This document shows, piece after piece, positions 34,801-45,300 of a DNA stretch of 64,000 bases. The notes beneath the pieces were generated by a model. It saw nothing but the letters and a program-made list of their open reading frames with translations, was not told the origin of the DNA and did no database searches. This stretch comes from Agromyces cerinus subsp. cerinus (GTDB lineage: Bacteria; Actinomycetota; Actinomycetes; Actinomycetales; Microbacteriaceae), in contig NZ_FSRJ01000001.1 of NCBI RefSeq assembly GCF_900142065.1, forward strand, positions 186,001 through 250,000, in the 5' to 3' direction. Within the stretch, counting starts at the first letter, position 1. Every line of letters begins with the position of its first letter. Made by a program: the position numbers and the translations under genes.

Positions 34801-37800
34801 TGCCGGTGGCTCCTTCACCTTCGTGCTCACGCCGGTCGACCCCAGCGGTGACAAGGTCGAGCAGACCGTCACGACCGCTGTCGGCGGCGGCTCCGGCTCG
34901 ACGACCTTCACCGCCCTCGTGCCCGGCACGAAGTACTCCATCGCCGAGAAGGCTCCCGGCGATGACTGGGTGGTCGGCGCTCTCGTCTGCGAAGTGACGC
35001 ACGCCGGAGACGACACCGCAGAGGGCATCGACGAATCGGGCTTCACCGTCGAGCCGGGTGACGTGTTCGACTGCACGATCACGAACACCGCCAAGGGCAA
35101 GATCATCATCGTCAAGAACATCGACGGCGCCGACGGCATCTTCGAGTTCACCGGCAACTGGCCCGGGACGTCGGACTTCGAGATCGAGACCGACGAAGGA
35201 ACCGGGCAGGCGGAGTTCTCGAACGTCGTCGCCGGCAGCTACACCGTGACGGAGGTGCTCTCGAGCGCCTACGTCGGCGAGCTCATCGGCTGCGCCGAGA
35301 GCCGCCCCGGCGGCGCAGACGGCGGATCGAGCGTCCAGGGCCTCATCGGCTCCATCGACCTCGACCCGGGTGAGACGATCACCTGCACCTACTCGAACAC
35401 CGAACTCGGCAAGATCATCGTCGACAAGAACGTGACGTTCGACAGCAACCAGTCGTTCGACTTCGAGTACACCGAAGACGCGGGCACCACGAGCTTCGCG
35501 CTCACCGGATCCGCCGACCCGTGGGAGTCGAGCCTGCTCGAGCCCGGGACCTACTCGATCGAGGAGCTCGGCGAGACGAACTGGAAGCTGCAGAGCCTCG
35601 AGTGCGTCGGTTCGAACGGCGTCGTGTACGACGACGGCCTCGCGACGATCACGCTGCTCGCCGGAGAGGTGGTCACGTGCACCTACGTCAACACCCCCGA
35701 CACCGGTGACGTGACGGTGCGCAAGATCGTCGAGGGTGTGCCCGCCGGGTACGACTTCGATTTCGTGATCGAGATCTCGCCGCAGGTCGGGGACCAGGAC
35801 GTGCAGCAGCACGTCACCGACGAGGACCCGAGCGTCAGCTGGAACGAGCTGGTCGTGGGGGAGACCTACACCCTGACGGAATCGCCGCAGGACGGCTGGG
35901 TCGAGGGCGACTTCACCTGCAACGGCGGCGATCTCGAGGACGCCGACGAGGAGCTCGACGGGTTCCAGTTCGTCGTGACCCCCGGGCTCTCGGTGAGCTG
36001 CACGATCACGAACACGGCCGAGCCGGGCGACGTCACCGTGACGAAGCACGTGAGCGGTGTCCCTGACGGCTTCGAGTGGTCCTTCCCGCTCACGATCACT
36101 CCGGCCGACGGCGTGCTTCCGGGCGCCGAGCAGATCGTGTCGGGTACGGGGAACGTGACCGATACCGTGACGTGGACGAACCTCGCGATCGGCACGGTCT
36201 ACACCGTCGACGAGGGCGAGCTCCCCGAGGGCTGGTCCGGCGGTGAGGTCGTCTGCGACGACGACGACCCGTCGACCGTCGGCGGCCAGTTCGTCGCGAC
36301 GCCCGGCGCCTCGCTCAGCTGCGAGGTGACGAACGATGTGGTGGCGCCGACCGGCCTGATCACGAAGGAGCTCGTCTCCATCGAACAGGCCACCGACGGC
36401 ACCTGGGATCTCGTGTACGAGGTGAAGGTGACGAACCAGAGCCCCGTCGCCCCGCTCATCTACGATCTGGACGACCAGCCGTACTTCGGCGTCGGCATCG
36501 TGATCAACGAGGGCTCGGCCGAAGGCCCGAGCGAGGAGGCCGCCGACTGGGATCCCACGGCGCCGCCGAACTACGTGCTCGCCGATGACGCCTCGCTGGC
36601 GGCATCCGATACCGCGACCTACACGATCACGATCAACGCGACCGCCGGTGCCGAGGTGTACGAGACCTCGCAGCAGCTGTGCCAGGAGGGCGACACGAGC
36701 GCGGGCGGCTTCCGCAACACCGCGTTCCTCACCGTCGGCGAGGGCGAGCCGCAGCCGGCGACCGCCTGCGACGAGCCGGGTCTCACGACGGTCGAGAAGG
36801 AGCTGATCGGCTCGCCGGTACTCGGCGCCGACGGTGACTGGACGGTCACGTACGAGGTGACGGTCACGAACCAGAGCGACGTGCACGATCAGTTCTACGA
36901 CCTCGAAGACGACCTCGGGTTCCCCGAAGGCGTCGAGATCGTCTCGGCGGACGCGACGACCGATGCGCCCGACACCGGCCCCGGTGTCGACATCGGCGAC
37001 TGGAACGGTGATTCGGAGACGACCCTCGCGGATGACGCGCCGATCGCGAAGTCGGCCGTGCACACGTACACGATCGTGGTGGTCGCCGATGTCGAGGACA
37101 TCACCGACATCGACGACGTCACGTGTCTCGCCTCGACGAGCGGTCGCGGCTTCTTCAACGAGGCCGAACTCGTGAACGGCACGATCATCTCCCCGGTCGA
37201 GGATTGCGACACGATCCCGGTCGGACAGATCACGATGTCGAAGGCGGTCGACCTCTCGGCCTTCGACGGCATCGACCTCGCCGACCTCGGTCTCCCGGGC
37301 GACCTCGTGCAGCTCGCTGCGAAGGACTGGCTCCTGACGGGCGCGGGCGCCGACGCGATGGTCGCGCTGCTCGGCAACGCCGGCACGGTGTTCACGGTGC
37401 CCACGGGCGAGTACGCACTCTCCGAGACGCCGACGCTCGAGGCATCCGCTCACCCGTTGCTCGCGTACTTCTTCAGCCAGGGCGCGGACGGCTGGGGCTG
37501 CAGCGTCGGTGGCGACGCGCGCGAATCGACGGCGCTCGCGTCCGTCGAGGTCGGGGAGCTCACGAGCTGCGATCTCACGAACCGGGCCGAACTGGTCGAC
37601 GTCGGCATCGTGAAGGAGTTCCAGCTCGATGAGGGCGAGACCGCGGTGGAGGGCGGCGACACGTTCGACTACGTGCTCACCGTCACGAACAACGGCAGCA
37701 TCGACGTTCCCGCGCTCGACGTCACCGACCTGGTCGACCCGGAGCTCGAGGTGACCGGTCCTGCGACCTTCACCGACGAGCTGGGCGATCCGGCCGTCGG

Positions 37801-39106
37801 CTGGGCGCAGACGTCGGGTGCCACCGACAATGCCTTCGCCGCTCACGGCGACGGGCCGTTCGCGCCGGGCTTCGTGGTGACCATCACGATTCCGGTGAAG
37901 CTGCCGGTGCCCGAACCGGTCGGCGTGCCCGACGTCGCGACGCCCGGCGAGCCTGCCCCGCCGACGCCGGTGATCGATCTCGATGACATTCCGAACGAGG
38001 CATGTGTCGCGATCACCCAGCCCGACCCCGAGGTCGACCGCTCGTCCGGTCCGCTCGCCGACCTCATCGCCGGCAACAACTGCGACGACGTCGACGTGCC
38101 CAAGAAGGCGATCGATCCCGCCGCGTACGTGCGCTGCGTGAACGACGTGCCGTACCTGTACTACGACATCGCGGTCTCCGAGAATGTCGAGCCCGACGTG
38201 ATCACGGTCACGTGGACATCGGGTGACGGCACGCTCACCGAGGAGTTCGAGATCCCGTGGGATGAGCGGAACGGTCGCCTCCTGTGGCCGGGCGCCGAAC
38301 TCGACGAGAACGGCATCCCGATCATGTGGCCGGGCTGGCGCCCGATCACCGAGGCCGACCTCACGGCCGACCCGCCGCTCCAGCGGTTCCTCGACCTCGT
38401 GTTCGACCCGTCGCTTCCCGACGCGCCGTGGCACGACGAGGTGAACCCGTCGACGATCACGTTCTCGATCAACCCGTCGCAGTCGGTGCTCGCGGTCTAC
38501 CCGCAAGCGACCCCGGCCTGTGCGATCGAACGCGAACCTGCGCTCGACATCGTGAAGACGGCGAGTGTCACCCAGGCGAACCCCGGCGCGGACTTCAGCT
38601 ACTCGCTGCAGGTCACGTCGACGGGAATCGGCGCTGCCGACCCCGTGGAGCTCTTCGACGAGATTCCCGCTGACCTGCGGGTCGACTCGATCAGCACCGA
38701 TGCCGCACCGGCATTCCCCCGCTGGGAGAACTGCGACGTGACCGGAGAGGACTCGGCGGGCTACGGCGGAACGCTGCACTGCGACCTGGTCGGCGTGCTG
38801 GGGCCGAACATGCCGGCGGCGCCGCCCGTCGTGCTCGGGGTGCACCTGAACTCCGGCACGAAGGCGTCGAGCGTCGACAACACCGGCGAGGTCTGCTGGC
38901 AGGACGCTGACGCACCAGCCGAGGAGACGCCGGTCGTGCTCTGCGACGACTCGAGCGTCACCGTGAAGGTGCCGCAGCCGATGGCGGTGACCGGATTCGC
39001 CGGTGAACCGTACATCTGGCTCGGCGCGCTGCTGCTGCTGCTCGGCGGTGCCTTCGTCGGCGGCAGCTACGTGCTCCGGCGACGCCGAGCCGGCGCGAGC
39101 GTGTAG
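31895..39106 (+). CDS. giant cell-surface protein 1, multi-domain, C-terminally anchored (2403 aa)
   Basis: Residues 1-66 are a long, Arg-rich signal peptide (RRRLLSFVVATALVASGG, cleavage after AQA). An N-terminal domain of about 240 residues follows. Next come about eleven small beta domains of 70-100 residues, each opening with a Lys strand (VKKAG, ITKVA, VEKTV, VTKHV) and closing on C-T-Y/I/V-x-N; these resemble SpaA/prealbumin-like and DUF5979-type folds, in which Lys and Asn can form isopeptide bonds. DUF11-like domains follow (YEVKVTNQSPV; YDLEDDLGFPEG). From about residue 2077 comes a module shared with protein 2 (CVNDVPYLYYD; WPGWRPI; VLAVYPQATPAC). The end is MAVTGF, a membrane helix and RRRR, an atypical sortase-like signal. 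Probable role: adhesion or surface layer; not proven. Confidence 0.85.
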   Translation: MMNVKRRLRTRSTAPATEPLGARSLRLQAGRARRRLLSFVVATALVASGGAVVMAVAPAESAQAATLGPITTSFEIDGNTAPNGGLDWNNVVGSTPKPPYAAGGGASTGILDAQRTADSGATLGSPGTCGASEMQSVFPGGAKVDQNPWPGLITNSANAKGDACTGGSAYEVVTVGGVPHTIFYAYWTRLSGNGDMTSYEVFEGPAAGRSDDYLIEFNYDPSGNPNTSLRILGWDGNSWEPTGAPIVYQAAVGGNTDTNTSGTDATFGEMAVDLTASGLLPSDGACRTFLDAGFITRTGNSDTATLQDRLVSSDPITLSNCGNLVVKKAGTAGAPNASFNYSVTRAGGAAVHDGTLTGPGAGQTPAGDAVAGNAGLGAPIGVGDTHNWGNVFAGTNYSLTEATPPAPWAFQSTVCTVTNPATNQLETYTNPAAFAIYIGATTTCTITNVTSGVKITKVARGDAATFDYTVTGQQGNVQVAGNSSSQAFYYTPGTSVTITELPEPGLPSWKLTGIDCTGDGEVTSLPNGTATVTTVAGQVLECTYTNRQDGQIKIIKNVAGDNGTFNFTTTGSGLSNFDLTTVGGTAEKLFSSVAPGAYSVTETSPAPLYDLTNLSCVEDVTQDSVGTVANGKAVINVQPGELVTCTYTNTQRGNIIVTKQTNPDGSAESFGFTLTGQADFSLKDGGSKSFTNIVPGAYTLAELAKAGWDVTSMTCTGENPTTDSPIAITLSPGETVECTVLNTATKGGVTVEKKVTGVPAGYAWSFPITISPEVPGQPGTRNATNLVPKVGWTDLDVGVTYTLTEGSLDGWDEGDITCTGLADKDANAEGFQFTVTPGLALVCEVTNDAEPGEVSVEKTVSGVSDDTEWSFDLTIDPSAGVLPGATQAVSGTGNTTDTVTWTNLAVGTEYTITEALPDGWTGGVVDCGPDSNPQKDGDQFVVTPGLELDCTVRNEAVPASAKVTKTSVGAGGSFTFVLTPVDPSGDKVEQTVTTAVGGGSGSTTFTALVPGTKYSIAEKAPGDDWVVGALVCEVTHAGDDTAEGIDESGFTVEPGDVFDCTITNTAKGKIIIVKNIDGADGIFEFTGNWPGTSDFEIETDEGTGQAEFSNVVAGSYTVTEVLSSAYVGELIGCAESRPGGADGGSSVQGLIGSIDLDPGETITCTYSNTELGKIIVDKNVTFDSNQSFDFEYTEDAGTTSFALTGSADPWESSLLEPGTYSIEELGETNWKLQSLECVGSNGVVYDDGLATITLLAGEVVTCTYVNTPDTGDVTVRKIVEGVPAGYDFDFVIEISPQVGDQDVQQHVTDEDPSVSWNELVVGETYTLTESPQDGWVEGDFTCNGGDLEDADEELDGFQFVVTPGLSVSCTITNTAEPGDVTVTKHVSGVPDGFEWSFPLTITPADGVLPGAEQIVSGTGNVTDTVTWTNLAIGTVYTVDEGELPEGWSGGEVVCDDDDPSTVGGQFVATPGASLSCEVTNDVVAPTGLITKELVSIEQATDGTWDLVYEVKVTNQSPVAPLIYDLDDQPYFGVGIVINEGSAEGPSEEAADWDPTAPPNYVLADDASLAASDTATYTITINATAGAEVYETSQQLCQEGDTSAGGFRNTAFLTVGEGEPQPATACDEPGLTTVEKELIGSPVLGADGDWTVTYEVTVTNQSDVHDQFYDLEDDLGFPEGVEIVSADATTDAPDTGPGVDIGDWNGDSETTLADDAPIAKSAVHTYTIVVVADVEDITDIDDVTCLASTSGRGFFNEAELVNGTIISPVEDCDTIPVGQITMSKAVDLSAFDGIDLADLGLPGDLVQLAAKDWLLTGAGADAMVALLGNAGTVFTVPTGEYALSETPTLEASAHPLLAYFFSQGADGWGCSVGGDARESTALASVEVGELTSCDLTNRAELVDVGIVKEFQLDEGETAVEGGDTFDYVLTVTNNGSIDVPALDVTDLVDPELEVTGPATFTDELGDPAVGWAQTSGATDNAFAAHGDGPFAPGFVVTITIPVKLPVPEPVGVPDVATPGEPAPPTPVIDLDDIPNEACVAITQPDPEVDRSSGPLADLIAGNNCDDVDVPKKAIDPAAYVRCVNDVPYLYYDIAVSENVEPDVITVTWTSGDGTLTEEFEIPWDERNGRLLWPGAELDENGIPIMWPGWRPITEADLTADPPLQRFLDLVFDPSLPDAPWHDEVNPSTITFSINPSQSVLAVYPQATPACAIEREPALDIVKTASVTQANPGADFSYSLQVTSTGIGAADPVELFDEIPADLRVDSISTDAAPAFPRWENCDVTGEDSAGYGGTLHCDLVGVLGPNMPAAPPVVLGVHLNSGTKASSVDNTGEVCWQDADAPAEETPVVLCDDSSVTVKVPQPMAVTGFAGEPYIWLGALLLLLGGAFVGGSYVLRRRRAGASV

Positions 39107-39385
39107 CGCCGCACCGCACACCGCACAGAGAAGCGGACCGGGTCTCCGACCTGGTCCGCTTCTCTGCGTGTCCCCCATTCGGGGTGCATGAGCAAATCTC
39201 GCGTACCCCGCTTTCGGGTGACATGATCCGCGGAGTTCCTGATCAAATCGCTATTCGGGGATGATCATGTCCCCCGGACTGGTGCCATGCGGGCACTATC
39301 GTGTCCCCCATTTCCTCTGCTTGACTCGCCCACGACTGCGCAACAGTTTCGTTCCGCGTTCTCACCCGAGCACAAGAAGGCCATC
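39107..39385. other. intergenic region between the two giant surface genes with repeated TGTCCCCC words
   Basis: It holds the terminator of protein 1, then three copies of TGTCCCCC at 39169, 39268 and 39302, two of them followed by ATT, and two ATTCGGGG words near 39178 and 39253. These could be binding sites for a regulator of protein 2. No consensus promoter was found. The ribosome site AAGAAGG lies before the chosen ATG at 39386. Confidence 0.5.
39127..39165 (+). terminator. terminator of giant surface protein 1
   Basis: Perfect 13-base arms (AGAGAAGCGGACC and GGTCCGCTTCTCT) around a 13-base loop, 21 bases after the stop codon. Confidence 0.8.
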
Positions 39386-42300
39386 ATGGACAGCTGGTTC
39401 GGCAACACCTCCCACGACGACGTGCGACCCCGCCGGTCGCGCCGACAGCGAGTGGAGACGAGGAAGCGCAGAGCCACCGCGCTCATCGCATCGCTCTCCG
39501 TCGGCGCCCTGCTGGCGATCGGGCTGCCGATGACGGCGTTCGCGGAGCAGACGGCCGAGCCGGCACCGGATGCCGCAACCACGAGTGAGACGCAGGAAGA
39601 GACGTCGAGCGACGAGACGACGACCGAGACGCCGTCGAGCGAGGCTCCCGCGAGTGAGGCGCCCGCAAGCGAGACGCCCGCAAGCGAGGCGCCCGCGAGC
39701 GAGGAGCCGACGGATGCCCCGACCGACGCTCCCGCGAAGGAAGCGCCGTCCGACCCGCCGGCACAGGCGCCGCCGGCGGAGGAGCTGCAGGCGCCGCTGG
39801 AGATCACGCCCATGGCGATCTTCCCGGCCGACACCGCGGACTGTACGACGAACTGCGGCAATCTCACCATCACGAACGTCGTCTCCGGCGGATCGGCGAC
39901 GGCGGGCCAGTGGACCCTGCACGCCGTCCGCTCGAGCAACAGTGACAACTACAACTTCACCTCGGGCCAGACGCGGCCCGTGCCCCGCAACACCACCTAC
40001 ACGCTCTTCGCCGACAGCGGGCCTGCGAACTACACGACCACCTTCACGTGCACGACCGGCGGCAGCGGCCAGGGAGACCCCTCCTTCGACGCAGCCGCCC
40101 GCACCGTGACGTTCACCAACACGAACGGCAACCCCACCCAGAAGTTCGCGGACTGCACCTTCACCCAGACGTACTCGGGCCCCGCGACGATCAACGTCCA
40201 GGTGGGCGGCTCGCGCAACGGAATCTCGAGCGTGGCCGGCCTCGGCGGGGTGACCCTGCAGCTCTACACCGACAACGGCGGCTCGTTCGGGTCGGTCATC
40301 AACCAGCCGTGGGCGACCTGCGTGTCGACCCCTGCAGGCGTCTGCACCTTCACCGTGCCGAACGCCAACAACTCCAACTTCTGGGTGGCACAGGCAGTGC
40401 CCGGCGTGCCGTCGGGCTGGTCGGCCAACGACACGCTCGCCGTCGGCGAGACGCCCGCCTCAGCGGCGTACCGGTTCCGCATCGCGGACGTCGACGCCGG
40501 CGAGACCCTCAGCTCGCTGAGCGACTTCATGATCGCCACGGGCAACAGCGCCAACAACGCATCGGGCGGCATCTGGCAGAACTCGCTCGCGAACCCGACG
40601 CGAGCGCAGCAGTGCGGCGTGCGCATCGCGCTCGTCATCGACCTCTCGGGTTCGGTGGCACCGAATTTCACCGACCTGAAGAACGCGGCCAAGGGCTTCG
40701 TCACGGCGCTGCAGGGCACGCCCTCGCAGGTCGGTATCTTCACGTTCAACAACGTCGCCCCCGCAACGGCCGGTTCGAACCTCGGCATCACGCCGGTGTC
40801 GACGGTCGCCGGTGCGAACACCGTGCGCAACCACATCGACACGTTCACGACGCCGACCGAGGCGACGAACTGGGATCGCGGCCTCTACCAGGTCGCGGCG
40901 AGCGGCACGCAGTACGACATCGCCCTCGTGCTCACCGACGGCAACCCGACGGTCTACGCGAACGACGAGGGCCCCGGCAACCGCACCCGGTTCCGCGAGG
41001 TCGAGAACGGCGTGTTCTCGGCGAACGCGGTGAAGGCGCTCGGCACCCGGGTCATCGCCTTCGGCGTCGGCAGCGGCGTCGGCGGATCGCCCGACAACCT
41101 CGTCGCGATCTCGGGCGACCAGCTGAACTCCGACTACTTCCAGTCGTCGAGCTACGACCAGGCCGGGCAGATCCTCCGCGACCTCGCGCTGGGCGCCTGC
41201 CAGGGATCGATCTCGGTCGTCAAGCAGGTCGTCTCGAGCTCGAGCACCGGTGAGCAGAAGACCGGTCAGACGCCCGCCGGCGGGTGGACGTTCACCGCAG
41301 CGCCCACGACGGGCGGCATCACGCCGGCGTCGCAGCAGGGCGTGACCGCCCCGGGCACCGGAGCCGTGAACCTGCCCCTCACGTTCGCGGGCGGCACCAC
41401 GAGCGGCACGGTGAAGGTCACCGAGGACCCGCAGGGCCACAGCATCGTGCAGACCGGAGGCAAGAACGCGGTCTGCACCGATCAGGCCACCGGTAGCGCC
41501 ATCACCGTGTCCAACGAAGCCGATGGCTTCTCGATCCCGGTCAGTTCGACGCAAGCCGTCACGTGCAACGTCTGGAACCGACCGCCGTTGCCGCAGTCGA
41601 ACTTCAGCGTCAACAAGGTCTGGGTGGTCAACGGCACCACGTACCAGCACGGCAACCAGCCGAGCGGGCTCACCGCGCAGTTGACGGTCGGCGGCGCCAA
41701 CGCGCCGTGGGTGACCACGCAGGGCCCGCTGCCGGCGAATACCGTCGTCGCGCTCAACGAGACGACGGGTGTCGGAACGCGCGACCTCTGCACGATCACC
41801 GACCGGAAGGTCACCCTCGCGAACGGGCAGGTGCCCGCGGACGGCTCCCTGCCCTTCAGCCCGACGCTCCAACCCGGCAACAACACCTACACGATCACGA
41901 ACACGGTCACCTGCGACTCCCAGCTCACGCTGAAGAAGACGGTGACGAACGGCGGCGTCGCCGCGAACACGTGGACCCTCGACGCCGTCGCGCCCGGAGG
42001 AGCGCTCGCGGGCCCGAACGGAACCACCGGCAGTGCAGGCGCGACCGCGCTCGTGACGCCGAACGTGACGTACCCGCTCGCCGAGAGCGGCGACCCGCGC
42101 TACGTGCAGACGCTCGGTTTGAACGCGGTGCCCATCCCGGGTTCGACCGGCAGCTGGGACTGCGTGCAGGTCAATGCGCAGGGAGTCGTCGTGCCCGGAT
42201 TCGCCGACGGCCTGAACGGCGGCGTGACGGTGCCCCTCGGCTTCCGCGTGCAGTGCACCGCGGTGAACCAGACTGCGCAGCTCACGCTCGTCAAGAGCGT

Positions 42301-45300
42301 CCAGGAGCTCGACGGCACTGACGCCGAGCCGGGCGACTGGAACCTCATCGCCACACCGAGCGGTTCGATCCCGGGACTCGGTCCGGTGCAGACGACGAGC
42401 GGCAACACCGTGCTCGTCCGACCGGGTACGAGCTACACCATCTCCGAGACCGGCGGCCCCGCCGGCTACGAGCAGCTGAGCATCCAGTGCAAGACGAGCC
42501 CGGGCGGAGAGTTCGTCACGACGACGACCATCACGCTGCCGGCACTCGCACAGGGCACCTGCGTCATCACCAACAAGCCGATCCCGCCGCAGCTGAAGCT
42601 GACGAAGGTCGTCACCGGCGACGTGGCGCTCCCGACCTCGTGGAACCTCGCCGCCAAGGTGGGAGCCGTCATCGTCGCCCAGGGCGACGGCGGCACGGGC
42701 GGATTCGTGGATGTGCCCGCCGGCGAGACCCTCGCGCTCTCCGAGTCGACGGCTCTGCCGAACGCCGACCAGTTCGAGGCCGGCACGTGGCTCTGCTCGA
42801 AGAACGGGGGAGCAGCCGTTCCCGGTCCCTCGGTCCCGCCGCTCGCACCGGGCGACAAGGTCGACTGCACCGTGACGAACACGCTCAAGGCGATCACGCC
42901 GACGATCGTCAAGACCGCGGCCGTTCCCACGCCCAGCGCCGACGGCGTCACCTGGAACATCGGCTACGACATCGTCGTGACGAACCCGAGTGCGTTCCAG
43001 GACCTGACGTACAGCCTGACGGACCAGCTCGTCTTCGGCAGCAACGTCACCGTGAACAGCGCGAGCTACCAGCGCACGCTGCCCGCACCGCCGGGCTCGT
43101 CGACGGCGTGGACCGTGGCGTTCGGCAACGTCCAGTCCTTCGTCGGTGAACCGACGCTGGCCAAGGGCACCTCGCACACCTGGCACGTGACCGTCAACGC
43201 GACGGTCGCACCCGGGACCGACTTCAGCGGCACGAGCCCGACCGCCTGCGACGCCGGCACCCCCGGCACCGTCGGCTTCCTGAACACCGCGGTCATGACC
43301 GTCGGCGGGGTCGACTACGAGGCCCAGGACTGCTCGCTGCCCGTCAAGCCGACCATCGCGAAGGTCGGCGGCACCGCCGTCGACAACGGCGACGGCACGT
43401 GGACCCTCCCGTACACGATCACCGTGACGAACCCGTCGGCCTCGACCGGCGTCGTCTACGACCTGCGCGACACGCTCGCGCTGCCCGCCTCGGCGACGCA
43501 GGTCGGTCTCCCGACCGTCGTCTCGAAGCCGGCCGGGGTCACGACCGAAGCAGGCTGGACCGGCGCTGTGCCGAACGACCTGCTCGCCAATGACATCGCC
43601 CTCGCCGGCGGTGCTGCGGCACACGTGTACCAGATCGCGGTCGTCGTGCGTCTCGACGCCGGTGACCCGGCCTACACCTGCCCGAGCGGCGGCGGACTGA
43701 ACAACACGGCGACGCTCGTCTCAGGCAACCAGACGACGGACGCCACCGGTTGCGTCGTCGTCAACCCGCCGGTGATCAGCCACACCAAGACGGTCGTGCC
43801 CGGTTCGGTGTCGCAGGGCAGTGACGGCACGTGGACCATCGCCTACGACCTCGTCGTGACCAACACGGGGCCGGTCGGCGGCGTGTACACGCTCGCTGAC
43901 GTGCTGCACTTCGGCACCGGTGTCGACCTCGGCACGGCGACCTACGCCGTGACCAAGGACGGCGCGCCCTACGTGACGCCGTGGGCCGGCAGCGGCAACA
44001 TCGCGGTCGACGCCTACCTGGCGACGGGTACGGCGACGACCTACCGCATCACGGTCGCGGGCATCGCGCTCGACGGCCCTGACCTGACGCCGGCGCAGTC
44101 CGCGTGCCCGGGCGGCAGCAGCAACGGCTCGTTCAACAACACCGCAACCCTGACGGTCGCGGGCGTCACGACGGACAAGTCCGCCTGCGACTCGCCGAGC
44201 GCTCCGAAGATCGTGAAGTCGGGAGCGACCTCGTCCCAGAGGCTCGATGGCACGTGGGATGTCACGTACACCCTCACGGTCTCGAACACCGATCCAGGTG
44301 CGAAGCCGTCGTACTACACGCTCGCCGATGACCCGGCGTTCCCTGCCGGTGTCGTGTACCTCAGCTATGCGATCGACGGCGGAGCTCCGGTGAGCCCGTA
44401 CGACGGCTCCGCCTTCACCGTCGCCTCCAACACGGCGATCCCTGCGGGCGAGACCGACGTCTACACGGTCGTGCTCAACGTCGACGCACCGGTCGGCGAC
44501 ATCGAACCGGCCGAGCTCGAGTGCGCGAGCGAGAACAACCCCGACGGCGTGGGCTTCCTCAACGAGGCCATCGTGACGTCGGGCGAGATCGTCCGCACCG
44601 ACGACGACTGCACGAACATCAGCCGCGGCGGCGAGCCCACGGTCGTCAAGGACGACCCGACGATCACCCAGGACGGCGACGGGCTCTGGACGATCGTCTA
44701 CGACGTCACGGTCACCGGCAACTCCGAGTTCGTCTCGAAGTACACGCTCGACGACACCCTCCGCTTCGGACCCGAGGTCGACATCCAGTCGGCGTCGTGG
44801 ACCGGCGAGGGCGACGACGACACCTGGACCGATCCCGAGGCCGACCCGACCACCGAGATCGTGTCCTCGCCGAAGGTCATCGGCATCGACGAGGTGCAGA
44901 CCTACACGGTGACGGTCACCGCGAAGGTCGGAGCCGCAGCGTTCGGCGATCCGACGACGAACACGTGCGCCCCGACCGACGGGGAGCCGAACGTCGGCTT
45001 CCTCAACGAAGCGGCGCTCACCGCCAACGGCATCACGTCGACCGACACAGGCTGCGGCCTTCCCGCCCAGCCCGAGGTCGTCAAGAGCACCGACGGCGTC
45101 GTGACGAAGGTGGGCGACCACTGGGAGGCGAGCTACACCATCACGGTCGAGAACCTCAGCTCGACGCAGGAGCTGCTCTACGACCTGACCGACACCCCCG
45201 ACTTCGCGGGCGATGTCACGATCACCGATCGTGAGGTCACCAGCGCGGATGTCACGGTGAACCCGGCGTGGAACGGGGCCGACTCGGCCACCGACGTGGT

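Noticed and set aside
32831..39178. A minus-strand open frame of more than 2100 codons antisense to giant surface protein 1
   Set aside because: It has no signal, fold or motif, is Arg/Val/Asp-biased as expected from the reverse frame of a GC-rich gene, and lies fully opposite a gene with clear domains.
39287..39386. Upstream start for giant surface protein 2 at 39287
   Set aside because: The extra 33 residues put a hydrophobic-poor stretch before the signal peptide, and the ATG at 39386 has AAGAAGG upstream.
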